This document shows, one piece after another, positions 22,113 through 35,286 of a stretch of 64,000 nucleotides of DNA. The DNA lies in assembly GCA_963853835.1 (NCBI GenBank), contig OY970820.1, forward strand, positions 51,642,407 to 51,706,406, in the 5' to 3' direction. The position numbers and the translations under genes were made by a program. Position 1 is the stretch's first letter; each line of letters opens with the position of its first letter. Source of the stretch: Calendula officinalis. Its lineage: Eukaryota; Streptophyta; Magnoliopsida; Asterales; Asteraceae. The notes under the pieces are model-generated. The model did not search any database. It saw only the letters and a list, made by a program, of their open reading frames with translations, and was not told where the DNA came from.

Positions 22113-24295
22113 TGTCACACCCCGCCAAAAATGGTTTTAATAGTAATAAATGGTTTGCGGAAGAACGGGATGTAACATTCATGAGTAACACAACTATGAT
22201 TATTGCAAACATTTAATAGTTTTAAAATGTATTAAATACTTGAAATAAGTATTATCCAGAATTTATATGTAACTGAAAAAGGTAAAAAAATAAAAATAAA
22301 TGTTTAGAAGTGAAAAGACGTTCGTGGCATCTCGACAATATGCATGCTCATGATCCAAAGTCTAAGGACTCAATGCTTCTCCTATCTACCTGAAAAACAT
22401 ATATAAAATGATCAACAAAATTGTTGAGTGAATCCACAGGTTTAATATTAGTTTTGAAATACATGGTTTTGTAGGCCAAACATGGCAAAATCGTATAGTA
22501 AAATGTTATTTGAAAATGAATTGAAATATAAAGTTTTTGTGTGCCAACCGGCATAAATTGTATAACAAAATATAGATTTGAGTTACCCAAAATGTATATA
22601 TGCCAACGCGGCAAAAATATGTGTGATGATAAGATGTTTAAAAAAATGATTGATGTAAAGAATTGTTGTAGTAAAATTTGATATGTAAAGACATGTAAGT
22701 AAACAAAATAGTACGATTATAAAGAGTAGTAAATATTGAAAATGCATGACCGATGTTCCCAACAGTTAGCTACGCCATTGAGTTAATATGCCGACCCTAA
22801 GCCCATAATCAAACTGCAACTCTAAGTGTGATGTTTCTGTTCTCTAAGATATGCACTCCCCTGACGGTTGGGTAGAACCGTTAAGTAACAACAATAATGT
22901 GGGAGGAAGAGTGTCAGCCAATGGTACCATCTGCATATCAAGGGCCTGGTCACAACTAGCTAAGATTATGGCATGTAAGCATCTACCTATGCACTACACC
23001 TACTTAGTCCGAGCATAAAGACTGTTTGTCATGGTTCACATAATGTATCATCACAGTAAAATAAACAGTTATAAATAAAGCGAATATTTATAAAACATTT
23101 GATATGTTGCAAATATTTGTAAAAGTAGTTGATATGTTTTTCATCCCAAAAATTTGTAAAAGCAGTAAATAAAATACGGTAAAAAGTGGGGCTGTGGACT
23201 CACCTGATGCAAAGCTTCCAATAACTCAATTACTCAAAATGCAAGATCCAACCAAGTGACTTCTAGTAACCTAAATGCATAGAAATAACTTATGAGCGAT
23301 ATGTTGGTGACATTGTTGAATAGATATTGTATCTTAAGGATTTTGATTTGTGGTTAATAAGTTTTAAAAATTTGTTCATTTGATCAAAATGTAGCAGAAC
23401 AATTATTAAATATGAATTCGTAAGAATTTTTGAAAATATATATTCATATGAATAATTGGATATTAAATATCAATATAAAACGATTTAAATATCCATCGTA
23501 TTAATAAATTCTGATTATAGATTCATATATAAATGTATTTGAGTTTATGGCTTAAATTTCGTAGAAACAAAAACAGTAAAAAGCTTATTTAAAATATATT
23601 GGGTTTAAGGATTCAATTTGCGGGTGGGTTTAGCTGTGATCTGCTGAAATAAGGAGGCTGGGCTCGGTACACTTTGTCGGGCTGGGAGATTTGGGCCAAA
23701 ACCTTTTCTTGGCCGGCCGATAGGCCATGGCCTACAACTGAAAACAGAGGAACGAATTGGTTCAAATAAGAAAAGGAAAAGATTTCATTATTTAGAAGGA
23801 AATATATAAAAAAAAAATGAAAGATTTGGCATGGCTTCTATGCCACGGTAGGGTAGGGGTGGTTTGGGATTTTAATTTATTTTATTGACTTTGTATTGTC
23901 ATGATATACAAATGAGATTTTATGTTTATAATTGGTGGATTGTTTTGATCGTTGATTTTTGTATCAATCAATTTGGTTGGGTTAATGTTTTATTATAAAT
24001 TGTTAGATTTATATTTTTGTTAGTTTATAAATTTGTTGTGTCACCAACTCGCTAACTAACTAACTTAACGATGCAATAATTGACAAGTGTACGACTAATG
24101 ACGTGTAGTAATTAGACATGATTTCTTGGGTTTCACTATATTAAATGTGTTCTAATAGATATCAGAAATGATATTAAGGTTTTATGTTAAACTTAAATGC
24201 AAATAAATATTCTCATAAATTAAATTAGGGTTCCAGGGCACTATTAGGGTTACAATAAATGTCGGATTTAATGTCTAAATTTTTGGGTTGTCACA
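22113..24295 (-). repeat. Chromovirus-like gypsy LTR, left copy (3' LTR)
   Basis: The LTR is 2,183 bp, TGTCACACCCC...GGGTTGTCACA on the plus strand. The right flank (24296 on) reads, on the minus strand, as the 3' end of a gypsy internal region, so this is the 3' LTR. It is nearly identical to 39934-42215 apart from an indel of about 97 bp at position 41213 of the other copy. Confidence 0.85.
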
Positions 24296-25663
24296 TTCTC
24301 ACCTTGTTAGAGAAATTTCGTCCCGAAATTTAAGTCAATGTAATAATGAGCCAGTGGTCGGAAGAAAAGTGTGAATGTTGGTGTTTCATGTCGGGATACT
24401 ACTTCCTTTTAGATGAATCCTGGTTGATTTTCTCATTTGATTTTTTTTTCATTAATAGGAATAAAATGTGTAGATGTTATCCAGCGATCAAAAATTTCCC
24501 AAATCTATTTGTGACTATTAGAAGTTTGACGTAACTAGTGATAAAAAAATAAAAATTAATAAAAAATAATAATTATTGAAATTGGTTCCCATTCCCATTC
24601 ATAAATCTCGAGCTGCTGCCTGAGACATGAAAGTAGGCATAACAGGTTGAACACTTGTTAATATGGATTACCATCATTTTTTTCGTATTTGGCCTCCAGT
24701 ACATCTTCTTCATATGTTTGTACATTTTATCAGCACTATGATTAATTGAGTATTTAGATTTATGATCTTCGTCCACAATGATGTTGCAAAAGCCTCCAAA
24801 GCTTGGAGCTTATATCATATTCACGATGTATACAATGTTCCATCAGACTTTGTTTTAGTTTGTAGTTGTTTCTCCATACCAAAAGGAAATTCTCCTTTAA
24901 TGGTCTCATTTTTTTTTTTTTTTTTTTTTTTTTTGAATATCGATTTGGAAACTGTGGATTTAGGAAGAGAGATTTGTACAATGAGATTTGTTCGAATAGG
25001 AATTTCTAATGCTCGCACTTGACGTGGTTGACTCGTTCTTTTCGACTAAGGGTGTCGGCCAGTACGTTTGGCCTTCTAGGAATGCTTCTTGATTTCGTAG
25101 TCGTTAACATTTAGAAATCCCGACTTGACATTGTTACCTTGTGTTTAAGTTCTTTTAATCGAAAATATGTTGAAGGCTTTAGTGGTCGGTAAAGATAGTA
25201 CATTCAGTTCCGTACAGATAGTGTCTCCATATTTTCAACGCGAATACCTCGCGCCTAGTTCGAGATCATGAGTGGGGTAGTTCTTCTCATGGAATTTCAG
25301 TTGTCGAGAGAAGTATGCGATTGAACTTCCATTTTGCATCAATACACAACCTATCCCTCAATGTCACGCGTTGCCGTATACGATGAAGTTTTCTGTTCCT
25401 TTGGGGTTTGAAATATGTTTTCTTGATTCGCATCGCCAAATTTCTCATCCTTTTTTGGGTCGAAGAGGTTAGGGTTTTGGATACTTTGGTATAATATCGA
25501 ATAAACCGTCGGTCAGTAGCCGGTAAAACAAGAAATTGACGAACTTCTTTCGAGGACCTCAGGACTTTCTAATTTTTAATTGTCTCAACATTTGCGGGAG
25601 CTACGTGTATTCTCTTTTCATTTATCGCGTCTTGGAAGATTTGGCGTACAATTTCTCCTTTTC
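24296..25663 (-). pseudogene. pol: Gypsy integrase / RNase H remains (first copy)
   Basis: Decayed pol of a minus-strand Ty3/gypsy element. The zinc-binding integrase N-terminus is legible at about 24776-24600 (HKSKYSI...ADKMYK...MYWRPN...CSTC), corresponding to the HHCC region. RNase H residues matching the SRQLK-HE-NYPTHDLEL stretch lie about 25360-25250. A poly-T run of about 25 at 24911 and many frameshifts show it is dead. It continues after the LARD insertion at 35287. Confidence 0.75.
24313..24331 (-). promoter_or_regulatory. Stem-loop before gypsy 3' LTR
   Basis: On the minus strand this is AAATTTCG-GGA-CGAAATTT, a perfect eight-pair stem about 18 bases upstream of the 3' LTR. In the second copy (42233-42251) one C-to-T change turns a G-C pair into G-U and keeps the stem. 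Confidence 0.55.
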
Positions 25664-28355
25664 TGTAACTCCTCGAAATTTAAGTTATTTATTTAACTAA
25701 TTTTAATTAGTAGAAAAATAAATTATATATTTTAAATAGTTAATATTTGTCATTAATGAATTTATTAGACGACCTTTAGTTGGACGGTTCGTATCATTTA
25801 GGCGACCTGTAACTAGACGGTTCGTTGTAGTAGACGTTTTTAGTTATTTTGGACCGCTTAGTTAATAGTATGAGTTGGGTTATATTCTTTCGAGATGGGC
25901 CGGCCGACAGGCCAAGGCCTTGATCCCATTTCTTTCTATTTAGACGAGCAGGCTGACGACTCTAGTTTTCCCCTTCACTTGTATTTGAGTTTGGGTTTAA
26001 CCTTGTAGTTATGTGTGTCGACCAAGAGAATGGTGGGGCTGAAATTGAATTTTTTTTATGCCAAGCATCTCGATTAGGCTTTTAACCATCAAAATAAATT
26101 ATAAGGCTTGTGGCCATGAATACTTCCATGCATGTTTTCTTTTGAGGCCCGATCCTACTAAACCTCTTGAGCCCGATCGGAAAAATCCAAAGCTTGAGGC
26201 CTTTGGTGACTTGGTACTTAAACATGCTAAAAACCTAAAACCCCATTTCCACTTGTAAACCCCTATTCGGCTGTCTCACCACCACCGTTTTTCATTATGG
26301 CTTCCGGCAGAGACAAGCGACCACCGCTACCTGGGTTTAGTTAGGGGAGAGCTCCGGCAGGACAAGAAGCAACACCACCATCATGATTCCGTCGCTATCT
26401 GGAATCCAAGGAGCTGCTGCCGCCGTGTCCATCGTGTGTCACCAAGCCGGAGAAAGAAGCCAGGAACGAGCAGATTCGAGAGCTTGTTATTTTCCTTCGA
26501 CAAACGAACCAAGTTGAGCAAAGGGTTACCGTAGAGCAGTGGTGAGAATTCCGGTGGCAAGCCACCACCTTTCTATCGTTTTATTGTTTCTGCGATCTTA
26601 CTTTCATTCCTCCAATTCTGATTTCGGATTTTGGTTTAAGTGTGGAGCAGCTATCATCGAGCAGATGCTGAGCAACAAAGGGTTCAAGATTGAGAGGAAG
26701 TGGCAGCGAATGTATTCCGATGCTCGGTATCGATCCCCTTTCTCTTTTAAATCCGCTGTTAATATATTATTGATCATCAATCCTTAAGAGGTGTGCTATG
26801 TAGAGTTAAATACATGGGTTTCTGCCCAATCTCGTGAGCTGTGGGTGTGCATGATGAATTGTGGGATCGAGCAGCAGTTTGGGGTGGGTTAACATCTTTT
26901 GTTTAAACGATCTACATGTTTTATAACCGAAGAACCGGAAACCGAACCCTTAGGTTCTTAATTGGGTTCCTAAACCGAGAAATAATTTTAACAAAGGATT
27001 AGATTAATTGTAAACATTTTTTTAAATTAAAAATGAGTTTCGGGGCTGTCGGGTGCCTCGGGAATAGACGGGTTGATGTCGGGATTTAAAACGGGTTCTA
27101 TTTTAATATGCTGAATTTTAACAGAATCTGTTTGCTGACTTCGGGACTGTTTTTACCACACTTAAAATACGTTTTTGGATTTTTGGCATGTGTTGGTCTC
27201 TAGGTTTCTGAGTCCTCTTTCCAACGACGCTGACGGATCGTTAATCTGATTTACGGGGTAAAAGTTATCGCCGTTTTAGTAAACCATCGCAGAATAGTTT
27301 TCGGTTCAGCTATTCTGTCTTGTAAGCCTGATTTGAACCTTTTCTGTTTGGATTCACTTTCCGAGGTCTCCTGTAAACTTGTAGTTCTCTGAGTCATTTA
27401 GCTACTATAAAAATTTGAATAAAATCTAGTGAGCTGTTTGAGAGTTATAGCCGTTCCCGCGAAAGTGCTGAGTGCTGTTTAGTTTCTGCTGAAACAACCT
27501 TCGAGCTAAATCCTAACCCGGGCTTCCTTGTATTTTGTAGGCCCTTCTAGAACCTGTTAGAGACGCTCTACTGTACCGAGGATATTTAGGAGCATACGTC
27601 TATTCGAGGTGGGTAATCTCACTATAAACTTGTACTTACTTTCGATTCATGATGTTGTGCTATGTGTTGTGAATTGTCTTGTTGATTGAGCTTGAGTATT
27701 GATTGCGTGATTTGTTTGAGTTATATGTGATTTGAGTTATCTGGAGCCTGAGTTATCTGAGTTTTGATTTCTTGAGTTAAAACATTAAACATAATATACT
27801 TGAGTTGTCTTGGCACCAAAGAGTACTGGTGCCAGACGTTTTGAATCAACACCGAAGAGTACAGGTGTTGAGCCTTGAGTTGTGTGAGGCGGGTCGAGGT
27901 TGATCTCTCGTCCCAAGTCACACAAGCGCGCTATATAAATTTAAAATCGGAGAAAATAAACTTGAGTAATTGAGAATTGAGTAGAGTCTCTAGGGATCAC
28001 TTATGTGGCTTGAGTTGTTGGTATTTATTTGTTTATTTTGATATTATTCACTCAGCGGTGGCTGACCCCAATCACTCCCCCCATTCTACAGGTACTAGCA
28101 AGGGCAAAGAGAAGGTCAATGGTTGATGAGCTGCGTTTCAATTTTTTTATATTTATGGATTTGGATTAAAACATTTATTTCGAGTCAAACATGTTTTGTT
28201 TTAAAACCTTTTATTATTCCGCATTTAAACCACGAGACGGTTTTATATTTTTATTCATGAGTTGGGACCTTCGGGTTACTTGTACTCTTGGGGAAATTGT
28301 TTATTTTATTATTTAAATTTTTTTTAAAATTTCCCCTGATTTTTGGGATGTTACA
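25664..28355 (+). repeat. 5' LTR of LARD element
   Basis: The LTR is 2,692 bp. It carries a GC-rich, exon-like block (26280-26540) and a TATA-like box near its 3' quarter. By eye it differs from the 3' LTR by scattered substitutions and a few small indels only, indicating a young insertion. Confidence 0.9.
27932..27940 (+). promoter_or_regulatory. Putative LTR TATA box (TATATAAAT)
   Basis: Lies within CGCGCTATATAAAT. The same block recurs at 34862-34870 in the 3' LTR and, as CGCGCTATACAAAT, in the diverged LTR at 36929-39688. Conservation of the surrounding CACAAGCGCGC between diverged LTRs supports a promoter role. Confidence 0.5.
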
Positions 28356-28358
28356 AGT

Positions 28359-28370
28359 TGGTATCAGAGC
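28359..28370 (+). promoter_or_regulatory. Primer binding site (tRNA-iMet type) of LARD
   Basis: TGGTATCAGAGC lies three bases after the 5' LTR end, which fixes the element's plus orientation. Confidence 0.9.
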
Positions 28371-30276
28371 TCTGGCTTGAGAGAATTGGGTTCACAAGGG
28401 GTGGATTCCAAACTCAAGTCGAAACACGAGTTTTCAAAATGAGTTTTTCAAAGGTGTTTTTAATATGAGTCCAAATCCAAATCGAGAAACGACGCATCAG
28501 ATGACCTTATGCCTCTAGTACTGATTTATGAGTTATTTAGTTTAATTAAAACGTCGCGAGTGACATTGATTACTAAGAGAATAAAAGAGAATTAACTTGA
28601 GATGAGCGTGAATTGTGCGACTATACATAGATATATATACTAAACTTGCTTATGTGAACTACTTGTTATGTGGATGGTATGAGGATGGGAGATCGTGGAA
28701 TTTTTTAAACTGGCTCGAAACCATGACATGGGTAGGTGCGGATAATAATAGAGTGCCCCTATTATTATACGCACAGGACTCGTGTCTATATTTCGAAAAG
28801 AATTCAAGTAGACCATTCGTCAAACATCTAAATATCATGAAAACCCTCAATTATTATATTTAATAGTTGATAATACCCCTAAAAGAGATTTATGAGAAAA
28901 ACAGTGTAATCAATTGAATAAGAGAATCATCAAACACGAATTGATAAAGAGTTATCAAAACATGTCAAGACAGAGACTAATGAATCAAACTAAGTTGAAT
29001 TCGTTAAATGATTTAATTGAGTTATTAATACGTCGAGGACGATTGAGCGATCATTAAAGCAAAATAAATATTTGAAAATAGAGAAATAATGATTGAGTAA
29101 AAGTAAATGATTGAGAATAATTAACTCGTGTTAAATTATTAAATTTATGGGAAACCAATAAATCAATGATGAATGAGAAATTATCCAAAACAAATTTAAA
29201 TGAAGATGTCTATTTATTTGAGGATATTAAATTGAGATAGGAAATGTTATTAAACGAGGAAATCATTAATAAAAAGAAAAATGAGATTACATGAAACAAT
29301 GAGATACCGCTAAATTTAAATTTACAAGTAAAATATTAATGAGTAATAAGAGACATATTAATATTTTAATTGAGAATAGAGAATAATAATCGAATAATAT
29401 ATTTGTGAATAATTAATTTGTTTTAAATGAGAAGTTATGAATTATGTGAAATTAATGGTTCAAGAGATGGAGGAACATTTATTTAAAACGAATTAAATGA
29501 GAAATTATATTTAGATTTATAAGTAACTACTGATTTGAGTCAAGATGTTTGATCTAATAAATAATTGAGTTGAATAATATGCTTGATTATTGAGAACTAT
29601 TAATTGATTAAGAGACAAAATTCAATAGAGTTAATAAAAGTTGTAAAATTTGGACACCATTAACTAAACGAGATGAGGAAACCAAAATGAGTTATTTAAC
29701 GAGTTAAGCGACAAGAGAAAAATTTACGAGATTTATTCACTACGATTTAAATGAGGATTTTATTTAATAAGAAAATTGTTATATGGTAATAATAAAACCA
29801 CACACGCTATGAGTAAACCATAATGAGAATTTTATACACATATGTGATCAAGAGAATACGTGGATGCGTAACGCGAAATAACAAATTGTGGTCCTAATAC
29901 GTGTAATAAGTTTGATTTATGAGGAGTCATGAAATGAATAATTATTAATGAGAAGTAATTATGAGACTATTAAAGAATAACGAGTTATGATTGAGGAGAT
30001 CTAATAAGAGTGTGAGAATCCACGAAAATGCTAATGAGAAAGCTAACACCTAATATGAGCAATGAAATATTTTTATAACGTGATAAAAGTTGAATGAATA
30101 GGTGTGTGAGAGGGGCGTAAAGAGTATATGTTGGGACCGACTCACAACTGTACATGAGAGCTTGATTATCGAGTAATTAAATGAAACCCTAAAATATATA
30201 ATTAAATATGAGAATCAGCAAACCGAACTATCGAGTGTTCGTAACGAGTTCTTTGAGATTTTGAGTGCCACTTCCA

Positions 30277-30311
30277 AACTCGGGGACGAGTTTTCTCCAA
30301 GTGGAGTTGAG
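30277..30311 (+). promoter_or_regulatory. Internal hairpin plus polypurine-like motif
   Basis: AAACTCG-GGGA-CGAGTTT (7-bp stem, GNRA-type loop) is followed within a few bases by CAAGTGGAGTTGAG. The arrangement is the same as at the 3' LTR border but 2.3 kb inside the element. It could be a central polypurine tract or a relic of an older LTR junction. Confidence 0.45.
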
Positions 30312-32558
30312 TGGTGGTAAAAGGGAAAACTACCAATATTAAGAGTGCGAATAGAGAATAATTATAAAGTTGTGAATTATTAAATTCGTATTATTGAGCT
30401 AATAGAGATTACTGAATCGAGCTAAATGTTAAAAATAAAGTTTGTAATATGTAAATTAAGAGAATTACCAAAAGAAAATTGTGTTAGGTATTATTCATAA
30501 TTGTTATGAGCATACATGTTCATATAATTGACTAGAGAGTTTATACAAGCAGTAATTAATCGAGAAAATTTTCCTATGAGGATATAATGAGATAACAAGA
30601 GTTTAATAAAATATGATAATTTATTATGAATTATTACAAATCGAGTTAAATGGGAAACACGTTACTATTAAATCCAGTCGAGAAAATTTCAGAGGCAAAT
30701 TACTGTGTTGAGTAATATATATATATATATATATATATATACACTTGATTAGAGAATATATAAGTATAATTGGGAATAATTAATTTCATGTGATGATATA
30801 CTTATCAAGTGGTGAGAAATTCATAAATCGAGAGTAATGGTGCAAATGAGGATTGACAAGTACATAATCATATAAATAACGAGAAATTATGAAACTCGAG
30901 TAATGAGAATGTTATCAACGAGACGGTCATGAGAAGATCGACATAATAAATTATGGGAAAGACTTATTATTATTGAGAAACTATCGAGCTATAAGAACCT
31001 ATTAAATCAAGTTAAGCGAATAAATGATTAAAATAAACCAAATGAGAAAATTTTATTACGAGTAAATATTTAATTTTAACTAAGGGGATTGCCAAGTTAA
31101 ACTATTAAATTGAATGCCATCAAATATTGTGTTTTATTGAGTAATTACTAAATCAAGAGTAGTTATTAAAATGAGAAACGAGAAAAAATATAAGCTTATC
31201 AAATAATAAAATTTTATTAAAATACTATGAGTTTCTAAATCGAGAAAACAATAAAAATATAAAGTAATGAGGAAACTTTATATTGAGAACAAGAAAATAG
31301 CTGAGTAATCAAGTGCATGAGAATTATCGAGTTGATTAATTAACCAAGTGAATAGAAAATATTAAATGGAAGCGTTTGAGACTTAAAAATAAATGAGATT
31401 AATGAGTGGAATTTTGGACAAATTGATCAACAGACAATTTAAATGAGAATAAAGCGATAAAATAATTAACGAGCCAAACGATGGAATCATTAATCGCGTT
31501 GATACATGTCGTTAAAATGAGTTAAGCGAGTAGTGTTAAAAAGAGTCAGCAAGAGACTGTTAAATATGAGTTAACAAGAGAACTAACAACGCAGCATAAA
31601 AGAGAAATTTTATGTTCGAGTAGTCTGATAATTAAATTTGATCACGTGAAAAATCGTAAAAACGAATAAACGTACACATTGTGTTGACTGGTGAGAAGTC
31701 ACTAAAACGAGATTTGAGTTTAAATTGATAATATAACTTTCATTGAGCTAAAAACAAGTCGTAGAGATTTGAGATGAGTGCATTTGAGTATATTCAAATT
31801 GAGTAAGAGGCATGAGTTGCCTACTATCTGGGGTAATGTGTGATTACATCAATGTGAATTATGTACTAGTTGTGTAATGATTCATGGTGGTGCGAACCGC
31901 TAAATTGTTTATTTTGTTTAAAACAAACTAATGTCCCATAGAGTAGAGGACCTGAAAGTGTCATTATCGGCTGAGATTGAAAATAATAAAAATTTATCTG
32001 GTGTTAAATTATATAAGTGATCATGTGATAGAGTAGTGCGGGAAGAGATTTCCTATATAACTGGGTATTTTCGCCATGAGAGGGTCGAGTATGATTGCGA
32101 GCACGGATTGGACGACCGAGTACCTCGCCGATATTATTTATCGCCACAAATCAAAGCGTAACAAATCACCAAGTGGAGTTGAATCAGAGATTCAACGCAA
32201 CGTTAACCGCTGGGTGCAACAACTGCGTCCGACTACGAGAGCAAGAAGATTCCTTCAGCAAAGTATCGGGGGTTATTTTGTGCTTTTATCGATATTCCTT
32301 TTCATCACTAAACCGAGATCCTTATAGAGCATTCCGATTTTATTTTATTTCTATTTTCACCCTCATCGTTTTGCGCCTTTAGAGACGGTAGACCTATATG
32401 AGCAGCTGCGAAGGCCGTAGTTTATCATCGAGTAGGTCACCCTGAAGAGTTTCCCTTTTTTTTCATAACCTCGGTGTTTTCCCCATCTGTGGATGTGTGT
32501 CGTTGGCGAGCTTGAGTCTGAGATGCGAGATCACTATCCTTAGCTATATTCGAGTAAT

Positions 32559-32596
32559 GACTTCGGGGACGAAGTCTATTTCAAGTGGAGTTGAGT
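32559..32596 (+). promoter_or_regulatory. Stem-loop and polypurine tract at LARD 3' LTR
   Basis: GACTTCG-GGGA-CGAAGTC (7-bp stem, GNRA-type loop), then CAAGTGGAGTTGAGT abutting the LTR. The purine-rich run is where plus-strand DNA synthesis would be primed. Confidence 0.6.
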
Positions 32597-35286
32597 TGTA
32601 ACTCCTCGAAATTTAAGTTATTTATTTAATTAATTCTAATTAGTAGAAAAATAAATTATATATTTTAAATAGTTAATATTTGTCATTAATGAATTTATTA
32701 GACGACCTTTAGTTGGACGGTTCGTATCATTTAGGCGACCTGTAACTAGACGGTTCGTTGTAGTAGACGTTTTTAGTTATTTTGGACCGCTTAGTTAATA
32801 GTATGAGTTGGGTTATATTCTTTCGAGATGGGCCGGCCGACAGGCCAAGGCCTTGATCCCATTTCTTTCTATTTAGACGAGCAGGCTGACGACTCTAGTT
32901 TTCCCCTTCACTTGTATTTGAGTTTGGGTTTAACCTTGTAGTTATGTGTGTCGACCAAGAGAATGGTGGGGCTGAAATTGAATTTTTTTAGGCCAAGCAT
33001 CTCGATTAGGCTTTTAACCATCAAAATAAATTATAAGGCTTGTGGCCTTGAATACTTCCATGCATGTTTTCTTTTGAGGCCCGATCCTACTAAACCTCTT
33101 GAGCCCGATCGGAAAAATCCAAGGCTTGAGGCCTTTGGTGACTTGGTACTTAAACATGCTAAAAACCTAAAACCCCATTTCCACTTGTAAACCCCTATTC
33201 AGCTGTCTCACCACCACCACCGTTTTTCTTTACGGCTTCCGGCAGAGACAAGCGACCACTGCCACCTGGGTTTAGTTAGGGGAGAGCTCCGGCAGGACAA
33301 GACGCAACACCACCATCATGATTCCGTCGCTATCTGGAATCCAAGGAGCTGCTGCCGCCGTGTCCATCGTGTGTCACCAAGCCGGAGAAAGAAGCCAGGA
33401 ACGAGCAGATTCGAGAGCTTGTTATTTTCCTTCGACAAACGAACCAAGTTGAGCAAAGGGTTACCGTAGAGCAGTGGTGAGAATTCCGGTGGCAAGCCAC
33501 CACCTTTCTATCGTTTTATTGTTTCTGCGATCTTACTTTCATTCCTCCAATTCTGATTTCGGATTTTGGTTTAAGTGTGGAGCAGCTATCATCGAGCAGA
33601 TGCTGAGCAACAAAGGGTTCAAGATTGAGAGGAAGTGGCAGCGAATGTATTCTGATGCTCGGTATCGATCCCCTTTCTCTTTTAAATCCGCTGTTAATAT
33701 ATTATTGATCATCAATCCTTAAGAGGTGTGCTATGTAGAGTTAAATATATGGGTTTCTGTCCAATCTCGTGAGCTGTGGGTGTGCATGATGAACTGTGGG
33801 ATCGAGCAGCAGTTTGGGGTGGGTTAACATCTTTTGTTTAAACGATCTACATGTTTTATAACCGAAGAACCGGAAACCGAACCCTTAGGTTCTTGGGTTC
33901 CTAAACCGAGAAATAATTTTAATAAAGGATTAGATTAATTGTAAACATGTTTTTAAATTAAAAATGAGTTTCGGGGCTGTCGGGTGCCTCGGGAATAGAC
34001 GGGTTGATGTCGGGATTTAAAACGGGTTCTATTTTAATATGCTGAATTTTAACAGAATCTGTTTGCTGACTTCGGGACTGTTTTTACCACACTTAAAATA
34101 CGTTTTTGGATTTTTGGCCTGTGTAGGTCTCTAGGTTTCTGAGTCCTCTTTCCAACGACGCTGACGGATCGTTAATCTGATTTACGGGGTAAAAGTTATC
34201 GCCGTTTTAGTAAACCATCGCAGAATAGTTTTCGGTTCAGCTATTCTGTCTTGTAAGCCTGATTGAACCTTTTCTGTTTGGATTCACTTTCCGAGGTCTC
34301 CTGTAAACTTGTAGTTCTCTGAGTCATTTAGCTACTATAAAAATTTGAATAAAATCTAGTGAGTTGTTTGAGAGTTATAGCCGTTCCCGCGAAAGTGCTG
34401 AGTGCTGTTTAGTTTCTGCTGAAACAACCTTCGAGCTAAATCCTAACCCGGGCTTCCTTGTATTTTGTAGGCCCTTCTAGAACCTGTTAGAGACGCTCTA
34501 CTGTACCGAGGATATTTAGGAGCATACGTCTATTCGAGGTGGGTAATCTCACTATAAACTTGTACTTACTTTCGATTCATGATTTTGTGCTATGTGTTGT
34601 GAATTGTCTTGTTGATTGAGCTTGAGTATTGATTGCGTGATTTGTTTGAGTTATCTGTGATTTGAGTTATCTGGAGCCTGAGTTATCTGAGTTTTGAGTT
34701 CTTGAGTTAAAACATTAAACATAATATACTTGAGTTGTCTTGGCACCGAAGAGTACTGGTGCCAGACGTTTTGAATCAACACCGAAGAGTACAGGTGTTG
34801 AGTCTTGAGTTGTGTGAGGCGGGTCGAGGTTGATATCTCGTCCCAAGTCACACAAGCGCGCTATATAAATTTAAAAGCGGAGAAAATAAACTTGAGTAAT
34901 TGAGAATTGAGTAGAGTCTCTAGGGATCACTTATGTGGCTTGAGTTGTTGGTATTTATTTGTTTATTTTGATATTATTCACTCAGCGGTGGCTGACCCCA
35001 ATCACTCCCCCCATTCTACAGGTACTAGCAAGGGCAAAGAGAAGGTCAATGGTTGATGAGCTGCGTTTCAATTTTTTTTATATTTATGGATTTGGATTAA
35101 AACATTTATTTCGAGTCAAACATGTTTTGTTTTAAAACCTTTTATTATTCCGCATTTAAACCACGAGACGGTTTTATATTTTTATTCATGAGTTGGGACC
35201 TTCGAGTTACTTGTACTCTTGGGGAAATTGTTTATTTTATTATTTAAATTTTTTTTAAAATTTCCCCTGATTTTTGGGTTGTTACA
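32597..35286 (+). repeat. 3' LTR of LARD element
   Basis: 2,690-bp partner of 25664-28355, with the same terminal bases and the same TATA-like box at 34862-34870. Confidence 0.9.

Larger units (their letters stand above)
28371..32596 (+). other. Non-coding internal region of LARD
   Basis: AT-rich, stop-dense sequence full of TGAGAAT/AATTGAG-like words. (TA)n lies at about 30718-30740. Two blocks (30277-30311 and 32559-32596) share a stem-loop followed by CAAGTGGAGTTGAGT. A block near 32110-32270 is shared with the truncated LARD at 36617-36740. Short open frames at 32076-32382 overlap that block but show no known domain. Confidence 0.7.
25664..35286 (+). mobile_element. LARD-type non-autonomous LTR retrotransposon
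   Basis: Complete 9,623-bp insertion. Two nearly identical LTRs of about 2.69 kb start TGTAACTCC and end GTTACA. A tRNA-iMet primer site follows the 5' LTR and a purine tract precedes the 3' LTR. The 5-bp duplication TTTTC flanks it (25659-25663 and 35287-35291). The paralogous gypsy copy near 43573 holds a single TTTTC and no insert, so the empty site is preserved. The internal 4.24 kb has no open frame that looks like gag or pol. Very long LTRs plus a non-coding interior match the Large Retrotransposon Derivative class; a related autonomous element must supply proteins. Confidence 0.9.

Noticed and set aside
26539..26787. 82-codon frame present identically in both LARD LTRs (also 33474-33722)
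   Set aside because: Duplicated because it is in the LTR; no domain and no upstream signals, so it is treated as LTR sequence although conservation between LTRs could mislead.
30718..30741. (TA)n tract considered as a regulatory site
   Set aside because: Simple microsatellite in AT-rich non-coding interior; nothing else supports function.
32076..32382. Overlapping open frames near the LARD 3' end
   Set aside because: Overlap the conserved non-coding block shared with the truncated LARD, where the reading frame is not preserved.
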